Source: an uncultured Porphyromonadaceae bacterium
Lineage (GTDB): Bacteria; Bacteroidota; Bacteroidia; Bacteroidales; Muribaculaceae
NCBI GenBank assembly: GCA_948467675.1
Contig: CAOKFI010000002.1
Coordinates: forward strand, 124,001-188,000
Length of the DNA stretch: 64,000 nucleotides
Direction: 5' to 3'
Positions 1 to 8,253 of the stretch are shown piece by piece (the first letter of the stretch is position 1; each line of letters opens with the position of its first letter). Position numbers and translations under genes: made by a program. Under the pieces are notes generated by a model. It made no database searches. It was given only the letters and a program-made list of their open reading frames with translations, and was not told the origin of the DNA.

Positions 1-154
1 CGGAAGTCGTTCCGTCGCCGAGCTTTCCTATGTACATGCCGGGTCTGCGGCGTATGTGCTCTTTCCAGTCGAGAGTGATGATATCGTCGCCTGTATAGTT
101 TGCTTCTGGTGTTTCCGTTCCGGGGGCGTCGGGGAGTATCTCTTGGTCGGTCAT
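1..154 (-). CDS. parE: DNA topoisomerase IV subunit B, N-terminal fragment (cut by window edge)
   Basis: Only the first 51 codons are present; the gene continues past the left edge. The translation begins MTDQEILPD and reaches the motif RRRPGMYIGKLGDG, the start of the GHKL ATPase domain of GyrB/ParE proteins. The stretch DWKEHIRRRPGMYIGKLGDG is closer to ParE of Bacteroidetes than to GyrB, which usually reads RKRPAMYIGD. ParE is the ATPase subunit of topoisomerase IV, which decatenates daughter chromosomes in the cytoplasm. A TATATTTG -7 element lies about 40 bp upstream. ParE rather than GyrB is a confident but not absolute call because the rest of the protein is missing. Confidence 0.85.
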   Translation of the reverse strand, partial: MTDQEILPDAPGTETPEANYTGDDIITLDWKEHIRRRPGMYIGKLGDGTTS

Positions 155-193
155 GGCTGATACGGGAGTTTGCTCAATATGCGTTAGTTACCG

Positions 194-201
194 CAAATAT
201 A
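194..201 (-). promoter_or_regulatory. Promoter -7 element for parE
   Basis: On the reverse strand this reads TATATTTG, matching the Bacteroidetes -7 consensus TAnnTTTG. A CTTG lies 18 bp upstream as a weak -33. It sits directly beyond the terminator of the upstream gene, so parE appears to be transcribed on its own. Confidence 0.55.
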
Positions 202-202
202 C

Positions 203-245
203 AAAAAAAAGACGGGTGTCAAGTCAATGGCACCCGTCTTTTCTT
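203..245 (-). terminator. Intrinsic terminator, probably bidirectional
   Basis: An 8 bp GC-rich stem (GACGGGTG at 211-218 with CACCCGTC at 231-238) is extended by A/T pairs. On the reverse strand a run of eight T residues follows. It ends the transcript of the phosphodiester glycosidase gene at 256. Confidence 0.8.
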
Positions 246-255
246 CAGCTATTGG

Positions 256-1971
256 TCAGAGTATTATTTTATCGGTCTTTCCTCCCTGGCGGCGCAGGTA
301 TATTCCCGGTGATGCGGTGGCCGGGTCGATACGGACTCCGCACATGTTGTACCATTCCGCAGTTTCGTCTGTCGATGACCCGTCGGCTGCGATGTCGGTT
401 ATTCCGGCCGATCCGCCTATCGTTACGGCTATCGCTGCCGTCATGCCGTCTTTGGCGGCTGTGAGGGCATGTGTGCCGGAGCCGGTGGCCATCAGTGTGG
501 TTCCGTCGGTGGTTATGCTGCCCAAGGCGTCGGGGCAATTGAGCACTACGCCCTTGACGTCGGTGTCGACCAGTATGCCGTAACTGTTGTAGCCGTAAAA
601 CACCGGAGTGTATTCTCCGTCGGGATCGATGGTTTTGGCCCAGTCCTTGAAGCGGATCTCGGATACGGTATTGTCGGCAGGCGCGTCGACTGTCATGTAG
701 AGTCCGCTGCATACGGCGCGCTCGGCTCCGTCGCACGGAGTGTTGACTATGCCGTGTTTCTGCAGATACATGGCCGATGAGCCGCCGCCGTCGAAGTTGA
801 CCGCGTCGTAGCATCCGTAGCTCCGCATCATCTCAGCGCCTTCGGGATATGTGCATCCTGCAGTCGGTCTTTTTGTCGTGCCGTCGACGACACAGAATAC
901 CACTTTCGACCTGTCCTCGCTGTATCCGGCCATGGTGTGCGGATATTTGGTCGTGCGTACATTGATATACCGGTCGGTGGCTATGCCGGCCTGACGTACT
1001 TCGCCACGGTATAGCAGCACTACATCGCCGCATGCCATGGCTGTGGCTTTAGGCCTGACGTTGTAGTCCTCCAGTTTTACGGTGGTGGAATATGTGAACT
1101 CTGTGCCGGGTGTGAAATTAGCCAGCGCTTTGACTGCTTTTTCGGGTATCCCGGGGCCAGCGGCTATCACGAGTCCGTTGGCCGGTATGGCCATGTTGCC
1201 TTTTGTGCTCGCTTCTCCAGTGACCCTGAATCTGACGGCTTTGTTTATGCCCCATTCCGAACCTTCGATGAGTTCGGCCTGGATCTCTGTCACACCGGCC
1301 GGATTGCAGGTATATTTGCCCATGGCGGAGTTGAACACCACTACGTCGGCATTGCGCGGAGCCACGTTGACCCACGGCTGCAATGACGGCATAGATGTCA
1401 ATACGCCTTTGATGTTCAGTACATTGCTGACAACTGCTACGTCACACCACATTTCGTTGGCGTTCTCGCCCACTACGAAGTGCCCGTACTTGTGGGCGCC
1501 GTCGGTGATCGGGGCATTGCCGGCAATGATACGGCTGTCGACGGCACAGTTGGAGTTGGGGTTGCCGAGCATGTTGGGGAAGCCTGCGTTCTTGAGATCG
1601 TTGGCGAAGCTCGATGTCACGAAGAAGTCGGAGTTGATGCCTCCGAGATACTGTCGGGTCGGGGAGTCCTTGCGCTTTGCTATGGACGATATGCGTTCGG
1701 TGCCGTATACCGAATCGCGTGCCAGTCCGGCTTTGATCGCGGGGGCGTTTTCGCCTTGGGTGTCGGCTGTGAGCACATGCGATCTGAATGTACGGCTTTC
1801 GTCTGCGGTAGTGTATTGCAGCAGTGTGTAGGTCATGCCGGGACCTGCTTTGTAGTGTTCGATGGTGTCGACATTGAATGTCGTGCCGCATATCACTGAC
1901 ACTGTAGAGGCAGCGGCGCTCGCGACACCGACTGATGACGCGATGATAATTGAGGCTAAAGATTTGATCAT
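256..1971 (-). CDS. Secreted phosphodiester glycosidase (NAGPA-like) family protein
   Basis: A 571-residue protein starting MIKSLASII with a signal peptide of about 20 residues ending ASAAAST. The centre carries VNFDGGGSSAMYL, the signature of the NAGPA/phosphodiester-glycosidase domain, and a preceding VVDG motif. Family members hydrolyse GlcNAc-phosphodiesters or similar sugar-phosphodiester bonds. The C-terminus ends with YNMCGVRIDPATASPGIYL and a short basic tail, a terminal module common on exported Bacteroidales proteins. An upstream in-frame extension to 2124 was rejected because it overlaps the preceding gene and lacks a signal peptide. The start codon overlaps the stop of the upstream gene by 4 nt, so translation is probably coupled. 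The natural substrate is unknown. Confidence 0.75.
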   Translation of the reverse strand: MIKSLASIIIASSVGVASAAASTVSVICGTTFNVDTIEHYKAGPGMTYTLLQYTTADESRTFRSHVLTADTQGENAPAIKAGLARDSVYGTERISSIAKRKDSPTRQYLGGINSDFFVTSSFANDLKNAGFPNMLGNPNSNCAVDSRIIAGNAPITDGAHKYGHFVVGENANEMWCDVAVVSNVLNIKGVLTSMPSLQPWVNVAPRNADVVVFNSAMGKYTCNPAGVTEIQAELIEGSEWGINKAVRFRVTGEASTKGNMAIPANGLVIAAGPGIPEKAVKALANFTPGTEFTYSTTVKLEDYNVRPKATAMACGDVVLLYRGEVRQAGIATDRYINVRTTKYPHTMAGYSEDRSKVVFCVVDGTTKRPTAGCTYPEGAEMMRSYGCYDAVNFDGGGSSAMYLQKHGIVNTPCDGAERAVCSGLYMTVDAPADNTVSEIRFKDWAKTIDPDGEYTPVFYGYNSYGILVDTDVKGVVLNCPDALGSITTDGTTLMATGSGTHALTAAKDGMTAAIAVTIGGSAGITDIAADGSSTDETAEWYNMCGVRIDPATASPGIYLRRQGGKTDKIIL

Positions 1972-2324
1972 AATACTATTATGCGTGCTGAACGGCTTTG
2001 CGCGCCGGTTTTTATTGTTATTACATATAATCCTGATTCCAGACCGGAGGTGTCGATTCCGATCTCCGGTCCGTCGGCTGGTCCGCAGGCGATTTCCTTG
2101 TCGTCGGTGTCTGTCAGCGTCCATGTGGAACCGGTGTCATGTCCGGCATCGACATGTACTATGGCTCCGGCGCGCATAAGGCACGGTGTTGCCTGTATCG
2201 GTCTGCTGTATTCGGGATCTGTAGCCACGGATCGTTCCGGCTTGCCGGATGGAGCGCCGGAAGCTGTAGCTATGGCAGTGATCAATATGGCTGCGGTTGT
2301 AATTATTGCGCTGGATTTATGCAT
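1968..2324 (-). CDS. Small secreted protein of unknown function
   Basis: This 118-residue product has an N-terminal signal peptide (hydrophobic residues 5-22, cleavage near ASG). It is a single small beta-rich domain ending SGLESGLYVITIKTG and ARIIVL, which resembles the beta-sandwich tail (DUF3244 or secretion-tail-like) seen on exported Bacteroidetes proteins. It overlaps the phosphodiester glycosidase gene by ATGA, so the two are one transcription unit. No catalytic motif is visible. Function is unknown; a partner or carrier role for the downstream enzyme is a guess from context. Confidence 0.6.
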   Translation of the reverse strand: MHKSSAIITTAAILITAIATASGAPSGKPERSVATDPEYSRPIQATPCLMRAGAIVHVDAGHDTGSTWTLTDTDDKEIACGPADGPEIGIDTSGLESGLYVITIKTGAQSRSARIIVL

Positions 2325-2384
2325 AGCCGGTTGATCCGGAGTTCCGGTTTAAGGTCAGGGTACAGGGAATTTTGAAATTTGTGG

Positions 2385-2416
2385 CTAAGGTAAGGACAAA
2401 ATTCAGTGTCGGCAAT
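2385..2416 (-). promoter_or_regulatory. Probable promoter of the secreted-protein/phosphodiester-glycosidase pair
   Basis: On the reverse strand ATTG, 20 bp, then TACCTTAG: one mismatch each from the TTTG and TAnnTTTG consensus with ideal spacing. It lies about 60 bp upstream of the start at 2324. Confidence 0.4.
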
Positions 2417-2450
2417 TTTTACGGTCTGAAAATATGTATAAAATAATTAA

Positions 2451-2494
2451 AATAACCGAACGAAGCGCTATGTACAGCACTTCGTCCGGTTATT
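2451..2494 (-). terminator. Terminator of the succinylornithine transcarbamylase gene
   Basis: AATAACCG pairs with CGGTTATT and ACGAAG with CTTCGT, with one mismatch between them. On the reverse strand an AT-rich tail with two T runs follows. Confidence 0.7.
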
Positions 2495-2512
2495 GGTTAT
2501 GATGTCAATGAA

Positions 2513-3466
2513 TTACAGGCTCTCCAATATGCGTTTCAGCACGAGCTGTGCCGAGATCTCGCGGTTGGCGGCCTCGGGTATGACCAGTGATCGCGGGCTC
2601 TCGATCACGTCGTCGGATACGATCATGTTGCGGCGTACAGGCAGACAGTGCATGAAGAACGCATTGTTTGTAAGTGCCATTTTTTCGGCTGTCACAGTCC
2701 ATGATCTGTCCCGGCTCAGAATCTTGCCGTAGTTGGGGTCGGTGTATGCCGCCCAGTTTTTCGCATATACGAAGTCGGCACCCTGCAGGGCCTTGTCCTG
2801 GTCGTATTCGATACGCGCGCCGCGTGTGAATTCAGGATCCAGTTCGTAGCCTTCGGGGTGGGTGATCACGAAATCGTAGTCTGTGGCACACATCCATTCG
2901 GCAAATGAGTTGGGCACTGCCTGTGGAAGTGCTTTGGGGTGCGGAGCCCATGTCATGACCACTTTCGGTCGCTCGGTGAGTTTGTGTTCCTCGATGGTGA
3001 TGAGGTCGGCGAGCGACTGCAGAGGGTGTCGTGTGGCGGCCTCCATCGAGAATACCGGACGTCCGGAATAGCGGATGAACTGCTGGAGTATCTTTTCTCC
3101 GTAATCGTCCTCTTTGGATTCGAACCGGGCGAATGAACGTACACCGATCACATCGCAGTAGCTTCCCATTACGGGTATGGCTTCAAGCAGGTGCTCGCTC
3201 TTGTCTCCGTCCATGATGACACCGCGTTCGGTCTCGAGTTTCCATGCGCCCTGGTTTACATCGAGCACTATCACGTTCATGCCGAGATTCATGGCGGCTT
3301 TCTGTGTGCTCAGGCGGGTACGCAGCGATGAGTTGAAAAATACCATCATCAGGGTCTTGTTGCGCCCGAGATGCTGCATGGAGAAGCGGTCTGCTTTTAT
3401 GGCAAGAGCCTCGCTGACTGCCTGGCGGAGATCGCCGATATCGTTTACGCAAGTGAAATTTCTCAT
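2513..3466 (-). CDS. argF: N-succinylornithine carbamoyltransferase
   Basis: A 317-residue protein starting MRNFTCVND. It transfers the carbamoyl group to N-succinyl-L-ornithine in the Bacteroides variant of arginine synthesis. The carbamoyl-phosphate site is SSLRTRLS (instead of STRT) and the second site is HCLPVRR, both typical of the acetyl/succinyl-ornithine branch. The loop EAIPVMGSYCD carries the proline that distinguishes the Bacteroides succinyl enzyme from the Xanthomonas acetyl enzyme, which has Glu there. The longer in-frame start at 3592 was rejected because it runs into the 3' end of the neighbouring receptor gene and adds unconserved sequence. The gene has its own terminator and a possible -7 element at 3495-3502, so it is probably monocistronic. 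Confidence 0.92.
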   Translation of the reverse strand: MRNFTCVNDIGDLRQAVSEALAIKADRFSMQHLGRNKTLMMVFFNSSLRTRLSTQKAAMNLGMNVIVLDVNQGAWKLETERGVIMDGDKSEHLLEAIPVMGSYCDVIGVRSFARFESKEDDYGEKILQQFIRYSGRPVFSMEAATRHPLQSLADLITIEEHKLTERPKVVMTWAPHPKALPQAVPNSFAEWMCATDYDFVITHPEGYELDPEFTRGARIEYDQDKALQGADFVYAKNWAAYTDPNYGKILSRDRSWTVTAEKMALTNNAFFMHCLPVRRNMIVSDDVIESPRSLVIPEAANREISAQLVLKRILESL

Positions 3467-3494
3467 ATTCTGTCGGTTTGATTTATTAATCCAA

Positions 3495-3502
3495 CAAAAA
3501 TA
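3495..3502 (-). promoter_or_regulatory. Possible -7 element for argF
   Basis: Reverse strand TATTTTTG, matching TAnnTTTG, 29 bp upstream of the argF start. No clear TTTG is seen 19-21 bp further up. Confidence 0.35.
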
Positions 3503-3533
3503 CATCAAAAAAGTGAAACTGCGAATCCTGATT

Positions 3534-6356
3534 TTACATGCGAGGAGGGCGTCCACCGGGTCCGCGTCGTCCGCCGCCGGGTCCGTCGCCACGCATGAAG
3601 TCGCTGTTTCCGGAGGGTTCCTTGCCTTTTCCGAATGAGTTGAAGCGGTAGCTGAGTGTCACCATGAAGTATCGGTTGAGGGCGTTGTACTCGATATCGT
3701 CGATATAGTTGGCGGTGATGTTTCGCCGTATGTTGTTGCGCTGGTTAAGCAGGTCATATACCTTTACGGCGAGTGTCAGCGCCTGATTGCGCAGGAACTG
3801 CTGCGATATGGTGGCATTCCACATCCATGTTTTGGTGTTGTATCCGGCGGCATATCCTGAAGTGGCCGAGTAGTTGATGTCGGTCTGGAGTGTGAGTCCC
3901 CATGGGGTGTAATATGATCCGTCGAAGCGTCCGCCGTAGTTGTGTACAGTCTGGTTGGCGTTGACCTGCACGCTGTTGTGGGTGGTCTGTATCATGTATT
4001 GCGGGCGCAGTTCGAGTTCGAAATGATCGGGGCGGAATGTTATGCCCGGGCTTTCGCGTACGGAGAACGACATGGAGTTGTTGCGTGTGCCGTTGTTGAA
4101 ACCTACGTTGTGCTGGACGTTGGCGAATATATGGTTCGATACGCTCCATTTCTTGTTGCGGAACGGCATGGAGAACATGTTCATGAGCCGTCCGTTCCAT
4201 ACGCCGTTTACGTTGACATATTCGGTGAGCCGTGAGCCGTAAGCGTCGAAACTTGTTTTGGAGATGATGGAGTTCTGTGTCATCTGGAAGTCGGCCATCA
4301 ACATTATCGACCTCTGCGATTCCATGTTGAAATCCTGGAAGCGTACGTTGACATTATGGCTGAACGACGGATCGAGGTTGGGGTTACCCTGGATCTTGTT
4401 GGTGGGATTGGAGATGTCGAGTACCGGTTGCAGCTGTGTCATGCTCGGCTGTGAAGACTGTCCGCGGTAGTTTGCCTGTATGGAGCTGCGTTTTGAGAAT
4501 TTGTAGCGGAACCGCATGAACGGAGCATAGTTCCATACCCAGCGGCTTATGTTCTTGTCGGCGTTGTCGAGGTATATCGATTTCGACATCTGCGGCACTA
4601 AGGCCAGTCCGGCCTCGAAGTTGGTGTTGGCACCGGTTTTCTTGTATCCGAGGCGTATGTTCTGGTTGAAATAGTTGTTGCGGTAACGGTTGGAATACAG
4701 AGGGTCGGGCTCCTCGCCGACAGGCGGGAATATGTCGAGGTCGTATCCGTCGGGAATGTTATAGACGAGTTTGTCGGCATTGTTCCAACGGTAGTTCATG
4801 CGGTATGAGAATGTTATGAAGTTGCCTTTGGCCACGTTGCCTATGGGTTCGGTCCATGTGAACTGAGCCAGGACCTGATTGCTCCAGGTGTGGTTGTCGG
4901 TGTACTGGTTGAGGAGTTCGGAGTTGTCGCCTGTATTGTCCGGATCTTCAGTCATGATATACCGGATGAAGTCGTTGACCGAAGTTTCTGTCTCGATTAC
5001 GTTTGAGAATCGGTATTGTCCTGACAATGAGAATGAGCGTCCTCTGTGGCGTTTGAAACTATGCGAGTATATCAGGCGGCCTCCGGTTTCGTATGAGTCG
5101 CCGTGGCTGTTGCCTTCGGCAGTGTTGTCGCTCACTTTGTCCATCGCGGCGTTGTAGTACGATGTCAGTTCGCTGTCGTTGGATTTGTTGAAGTTGAACG
5201 AGAAGTTCGGACGGAACTCAAGGGTGTTGAACGAGTCGGGCTTCCAGAGCACACGGAAGTCTCCGCGGAAGTTGTTTCCCCGGTCGCGGGTGTTCTTTCG
5301 TATTTTCGAATATGTCGAATTGTCCTCGAACAGGTATTCACGATCCTGTCGTGTGATGGATGAGGCATCGGTGTTGCTCCACAATATGTCGCCGCCGACA
5401 CGTAATATCTCTTTGTTTCCTATGTTGAAGTTCAGTCCCAATGCGCGGGAGGTAGTTATGCCGTTGTTTCCTCCGAATCGGCGGAATCGGTTGCCGTTGC
5501 TGTCGGTGAAGCCGATCTGATTGGTATTGTTGAAGTTGCCGAGGAGAGTTATCTGATTTCCGTTCCAGAATCGATTGACGTTGAATGACGCCGTGTATCG
5601 GTCGTCGGTGCCGTATCCGGCCTCAGCTGTTCCGAACCATCCCTGGTTCATGCCTTTCTTGAGCGTGAGGTTTATGACGGTCTCGTCCTCGCCGTCGTCT
5701 ACTCCTGTCAGGCGCGCCATGTCGCTTTTCCTGTCTACGACCTGTAGTTTGTCGATCATGTCGGCCGGCAGGTTCTTTGAAGCGACCTGCGGGTCATCGC
5801 TGAAAAACTCCTTTCCGTCGACGAGAATCTTCGAGACTGTTTTGCCGTTGGCAGTGATTGCGCCGTCGGTGCCGACCTCGACACCCGGAAGTCGTTTCAG
5901 CAGGTCTTCGACTACGGCGTTAGGCTGCGTGTGATATGCGCCGGCACTGTATTCGACTGTGTCTTCCATTACCTTGATAGGGGTCTGTACACCTATGACT
6001 ACAGCTTCCTTTAGCATGATCGACGATTCGCTCAGTGCAAAAGGCTTCAGGCGGGCAGTGCCGTCGGCAGCTACGCTTACATTCTGGTATGCGGGAGTGT
6101 AGCCTATGTAATTGGCCTGGACTATGTATCGTCCGGCTTTTACGTCGGCTATGCGGAATTTTCCGTTGACATCAGCAGCTGCACCGGTCACGAATGTGCT
6201 GTCTTTTTGCAGCATTATCCGTATTGTGGCGTCGGGAAGGGGTTCTCCGGCGGTGTCGTTGACCTGACCGGTTATTACAGCAGCGGAAATAGATAGCGCT
6301 GATAGCGCTGAGAGAGTGAGCATGGTGGCGATTTTACGTGCCGAAGATTGTTTCAT
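3534..6356 (-). CDS. TonB-dependent receptor / outer-membrane beta-barrel protein
   Basis: This 940-residue protein has a signal peptide (MKQSSARKIATMLTLSALSA), a CarboxypepD-regulatory-like domain at about 28-110 (VITGQVNDTAGEPLPDA), a plug domain at about 125-235 (VVEDLLKRLPGVEV, ILVDGKEFFSDDP) and a long beta-barrel rich in aromatic/Asn strands. It belongs to the OMP_b-brl_3 type of TonB-linked receptor, not to the SusC type. The last 20 or so residues are a Gly/Arg/Pro tail (GPGGGRRGPGGRPPRM), which is unusual because barrels normally end on an aromatic strand; this tail follows the final strand and may be extracellular or periplasmic. It probably imports a nutrient or metal complex. The substrate cannot be deduced, and no SusD partner is adjacent. 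Confidence 0.85.
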   Translation of the reverse strand: MKQSSARKIATMLTLSALSALSISAAVITGQVNDTAGEPLPDATIRIMLQKDSTFVTGAAADVNGKFRIADVKAGRYIVQANYIGYTPAYQNVSVAADGTARLKPFALSESSIMLKEAVVIGVQTPIKVMEDTVEYSAGAYHTQPNAVVEDLLKRLPGVEVGTDGAITANGKTVSKILVDGKEFFSDDPQVASKNLPADMIDKLQVVDRKSDMARLTGVDDGEDETVINLTLKKGMNQGWFGTAEAGYGTDDRYTASFNVNRFWNGNQITLLGNFNNTNQIGFTDSNGNRFRRFGGNNGITTSRALGLNFNIGNKEILRVGGDILWSNTDASSITRQDREYLFEDNSTYSKIRKNTRDRGNNFRGDFRVLWKPDSFNTLEFRPNFSFNFNKSNDSELTSYYNAAMDKVSDNTAEGNSHGDSYETGGRLIYSHSFKRHRGRSFSLSGQYRFSNVIETETSVNDFIRYIMTEDPDNTGDNSELLNQYTDNHTWSNQVLAQFTWTEPIGNVAKGNFITFSYRMNYRWNNADKLVYNIPDGYDLDIFPPVGEEPDPLYSNRYRNNYFNQNIRLGYKKTGANTNFEAGLALVPQMSKSIYLDNADKNISRWVWNYAPFMRFRYKFSKRSSIQANYRGQSSQPSMTQLQPVLDISNPTNKIQGNPNLDPSFSHNVNVRFQDFNMESQRSIMLMADFQMTQNSIISKTSFDAYGSRLTEYVNVNGVWNGRLMNMFSMPFRNKKWSVSNHIFANVQHNVGFNNGTRNNSMSFSVRESPGITFRPDHFELELRPQYMIQTTHNSVQVNANQTVHNYGGRFDGSYYTPWGLTLQTDINYSATSGYAAGYNTKTWMWNATISQQFLRNQALTLAVKVYDLLNQRNNIRRNITANYIDDIEYNALNRYFMVTLSYRFNSFGKGKEPSGNSDFMRGDGPGGGRRGPGGRPPRM

Positions 6357-6445
6357 CTGGAAATTTTGACGGTTTTGCTTTTCGTTGACAGGTTAATAGA
6401 CCGTATCGTTTGGAAAAGGTTTAACTGGAGTTTGCGAAATTGTTG

Positions 6446-6453
6446 CAAAAATA
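6446..6453 (-). promoter_or_regulatory. Possible -7 element for the TonB-dependent receptor
   Basis: Reverse strand TATTTTTG, 90 bp upstream of the receptor start. No matching -33 is visible, so the receptor could also be served by the more distal element at 6725. Confidence 0.35.
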
Positions 6454-6724
6454 CTTCAAAATATCCGCTTTCCGGTAGGGCAGAAGCACGGATCCGGGCG
6501 GCGGCGCGGGCCCTTTGCGCGCTGCACAGGCTGCGAGTCGCGGTCACCGCTTTCGTCGGATGGTGCCGGTATCTACACCGTCGGTGGAGCTATCGCCGGT
6601 GCGCGTTTGCGGACGGTACCACTTTCCGTTTGCGCGCGGTGGCCTCTTTTCCTCACGATACCGGCATCAGCCGCAGGTTTCGGTATCGGCTGACTGGCGT
6701 CGTCCCATGGTCGGGGATCCGATG

Positions 6725-6732
6725 CAAAGTTA
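6725..6732 (-). promoter_or_regulatory. -7 element firing into the GC-rich intergenic stretch
   Basis: Reverse strand TAACTTTG, an exact TAnnTTTG match and the same octamer used by hflX and tyrS. It points leftwards, about 370 bp upstream of the receptor gene. No clear -33 was found. Confidence 0.4.
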
Positions 6733-6850
6733 CGGTGCGGAAAAGGGGATGGACTGCGATTTTTCCGAAACGCAGATGTTAAAGTGTGTGAACGGCTGTC
6801 GTGTTGCGGATTGCGTCCACGGTTTTGGCGAAGGTGGTGTCCGGGGATGA

Positions 6851-6882
6851 TTTGTTTTGAGGCGGTAAAGATTGTAACTTTG
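6851..6882 (+). promoter_or_regulatory. Promoter of hflX
   Basis: TTTG at 6851-6854, a 20 bp spacer, then TAACTTTG at 6875-6882: a full match to the Bacteroidetes sigma consensus. Transcription should start near 6889, giving a leader of about 50 nt. Confidence 0.8.
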
Positions 6883-6940
6883 CGGAAAATAAGGCTGTCC
6901 GCTAAGTACTTTAGGTGGCGGCGCGTGTTTATAAGTAACT

Positions 6941-8170
6941 ATGAAGGATCTTATCATAAACAAGGAGACTACCGAGCGCACTGTTCTCGTGGGTCTGATC
7001 ACTCCGTCGCAGAACGAGACCAAAGCCAACGAGTATCTCGATGAGCTTGCATTTCTGGCTGATACGGCGGGTGCGGTGACGGTAGGACGGTTTCTGCAGA
7101 AAGTGGAACGTCCTAACCCTCGCACATACGTCGGTTCCGGCAAGCTGCAGGAGATAAAGGAGTATGTGGAGGCCAACGATATAGGAATGGTGATAGTCGA
7201 CGATGATCTGTCGACCAAGCAGGTTAGCAATATCGAACGAGAGCTGCAGGTCAAGATACTTGACCGTACGAGCCTGATACTTGACATATTCGCCAAAAGG
7301 GCTCAGACAGCCAACGCCAAGACTCAGGTGGAACTGGCGCAATACAAGTATCTGCTGCCGCGTCTGACGCGTATGTGGACCCACCTCGAGCGTCAGCGAG
7401 GCGGTATAGGCATGCGCGGTCCGGGCGAGACGCAGATAGAGACTGACCGCCGTATAATACTGGATCGGATATCGCGTCTTAAAGAGGAGCTTGTGGCTAT
7501 AGACAAACAGAAATCGGTGCAGCGCAAGAACCGCGGCAAACTGACCCGTGTTGCGCTTGTAGGGTATACCAATGCCGGAAAGTCGACTCTTATGAATGTG
7601 CTTAGCAAGAGCGATGTCTTTGCAGAGAACAAGCTGTTTGCGACACTCGATACGACAGTGCGCAAGGTGATCATCGACAATCTGCCGTTTCTGCTGACCG
7701 ATACCGTCGGTTTCATACGCAAGTTGCCTACACATCTGGTCGATTCGTTCAAGTCGACTCTCGACGAGGTCCGCGAGGCCGATGTGCTGCTTCATGTGGT
7801 GGATATAAGCCATCCGCAGTGGGAGGAGCAGATCGAGGTGGTCAACAAGACACTGCAGGAGGTATGCGGTTCGGCCGACAAACCTATGATAATGGTGTTC
7901 AACAAGATCGATGCGTTCACATACGTGCCTAAGGATGAGGATGATCTGACGCCGCGTACGCGTGAGAATATCCCGCTTGAGGAGCTTGAGGCGTCGTGGA
8001 TGGCCAGGATGGGCGATGACTGTGTGTTCATATCGGCCCGGAAGCAGATCAATATAGACCGGCTCAAGCAACGTATCTATGAAGCTGCGAAGGAGGTTCA
8101 CCTGAGCCGTTTCCCCTACAATGATTTTCTTTTCCAGAAATACGATACCGACGATGATCCGCAGACATAA
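6941..8170 (+). CDS. hflX: GTPase HflX
   Basis: HflX is a ribosome-associated GTPase that splits stalled 70S ribosomes after stress. The 409-residue product has the N-terminal HflX domain (residues 15-195, including YVGSGKLQEI and GGIGMRGPGETQIETDRR) and a TRAFAC G domain: G1 GYTNAGKS at 208-215, G3 DTVGF and G4 NKID. The C-terminus is short. It has its own promoter, and dut follows after 83 bp with a separate promoter element. Length and motifs are normal for the family. Confidence 0.95.
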   Translation: MKDLIINKETTERTVLVGLITPSQNETKANEYLDELAFLADTAGAVTVGRFLQKVERPNPRTYVGSGKLQEIKEYVEANDIGMVIVDDDLSTKQVSNIERELQVKILDRTSLILDIFAKRAQTANAKTQVELAQYKYLLPRLTRMWTHLERQRGGIGMRGPGETQIETDRRIILDRISRLKEELVAIDKQKSVQRKNRGKLTRVALVGYTNAGKSTLMNVLSKSDVFAENKLFATLDTTVRKVIIDNLPFLLTDTVGFIRKLPTHLVDSFKSTLDEVREADVLLHVVDISHPQWEEQIEVVNKTLQEVCGSADKPMIMVFNKIDAFTYVPKDEDDLTPRTRENIPLEELEASWMARMGDDCVFISARKQINIDRLKQRIYEAAKEVHLSRFPYNDFLFQKYDTDDDPQT

Positions 8171-8217
8171 TGGACCGATTCCCGGATGCCGGTTGTTGTA
8201 AATTCGGGATATTAAGT

Positions 8218-8225
8218 TAAATTTG
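8218..8225 (+). promoter_or_regulatory. Promoter -7 element for the dut operon
   Basis: TAAATTTG, 28 bp before the dut start. The -33 region (TTGTTG at 8193-8198) is only a partial match to TTTG. Confidence 0.5.
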
Positions 8226-8253
8226 CGATGATCAAACATATTAGGATATATTC

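Larger units (their letters stand above)
6357..6940. other. 584 bp intergenic region without a convincing protein gene
   Basis: The outer parts hold promoter elements for the flanking divergent genes. Positions 6480-6720 are clearly more GC-rich than the surroundings and contain several inverted repeats: CGATACCG/CGGTATCG at 6656-6686 and GCGCG/CGCGC at 6601-6638. A TAACTTTG -7 element on the reverse strand at 6725-6732 would transcribe this stretch. Short open frames here lack signal peptides, family motifs or plausible starts. It may encode a structured leader or small RNA. Confidence 0.5.

Noticed and set aside
6480-6720. RNase P RNA, tmRNA, SRP RNA or cobalamin riboswitch in the GC-rich gap
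   Set aside because: I looked for the GAGGAAAGTCC/ACAGAA cores, a tRNA-like end, the SRP GGAAG tetraloop region and cobalamin box sequences and found none.
6348-6782. 144-codon plus-strand frame in the 584 bp intergenic region
   Set aside because: Arg/Cys-rich composition without motifs, overlapping promoter elements of the receptor gene; more likely non-coding.
6929-8239. 436-codon antisense frame over hflX
   Set aside because: Shadow of hflX on the opposite strand, with no recognisable protein features.
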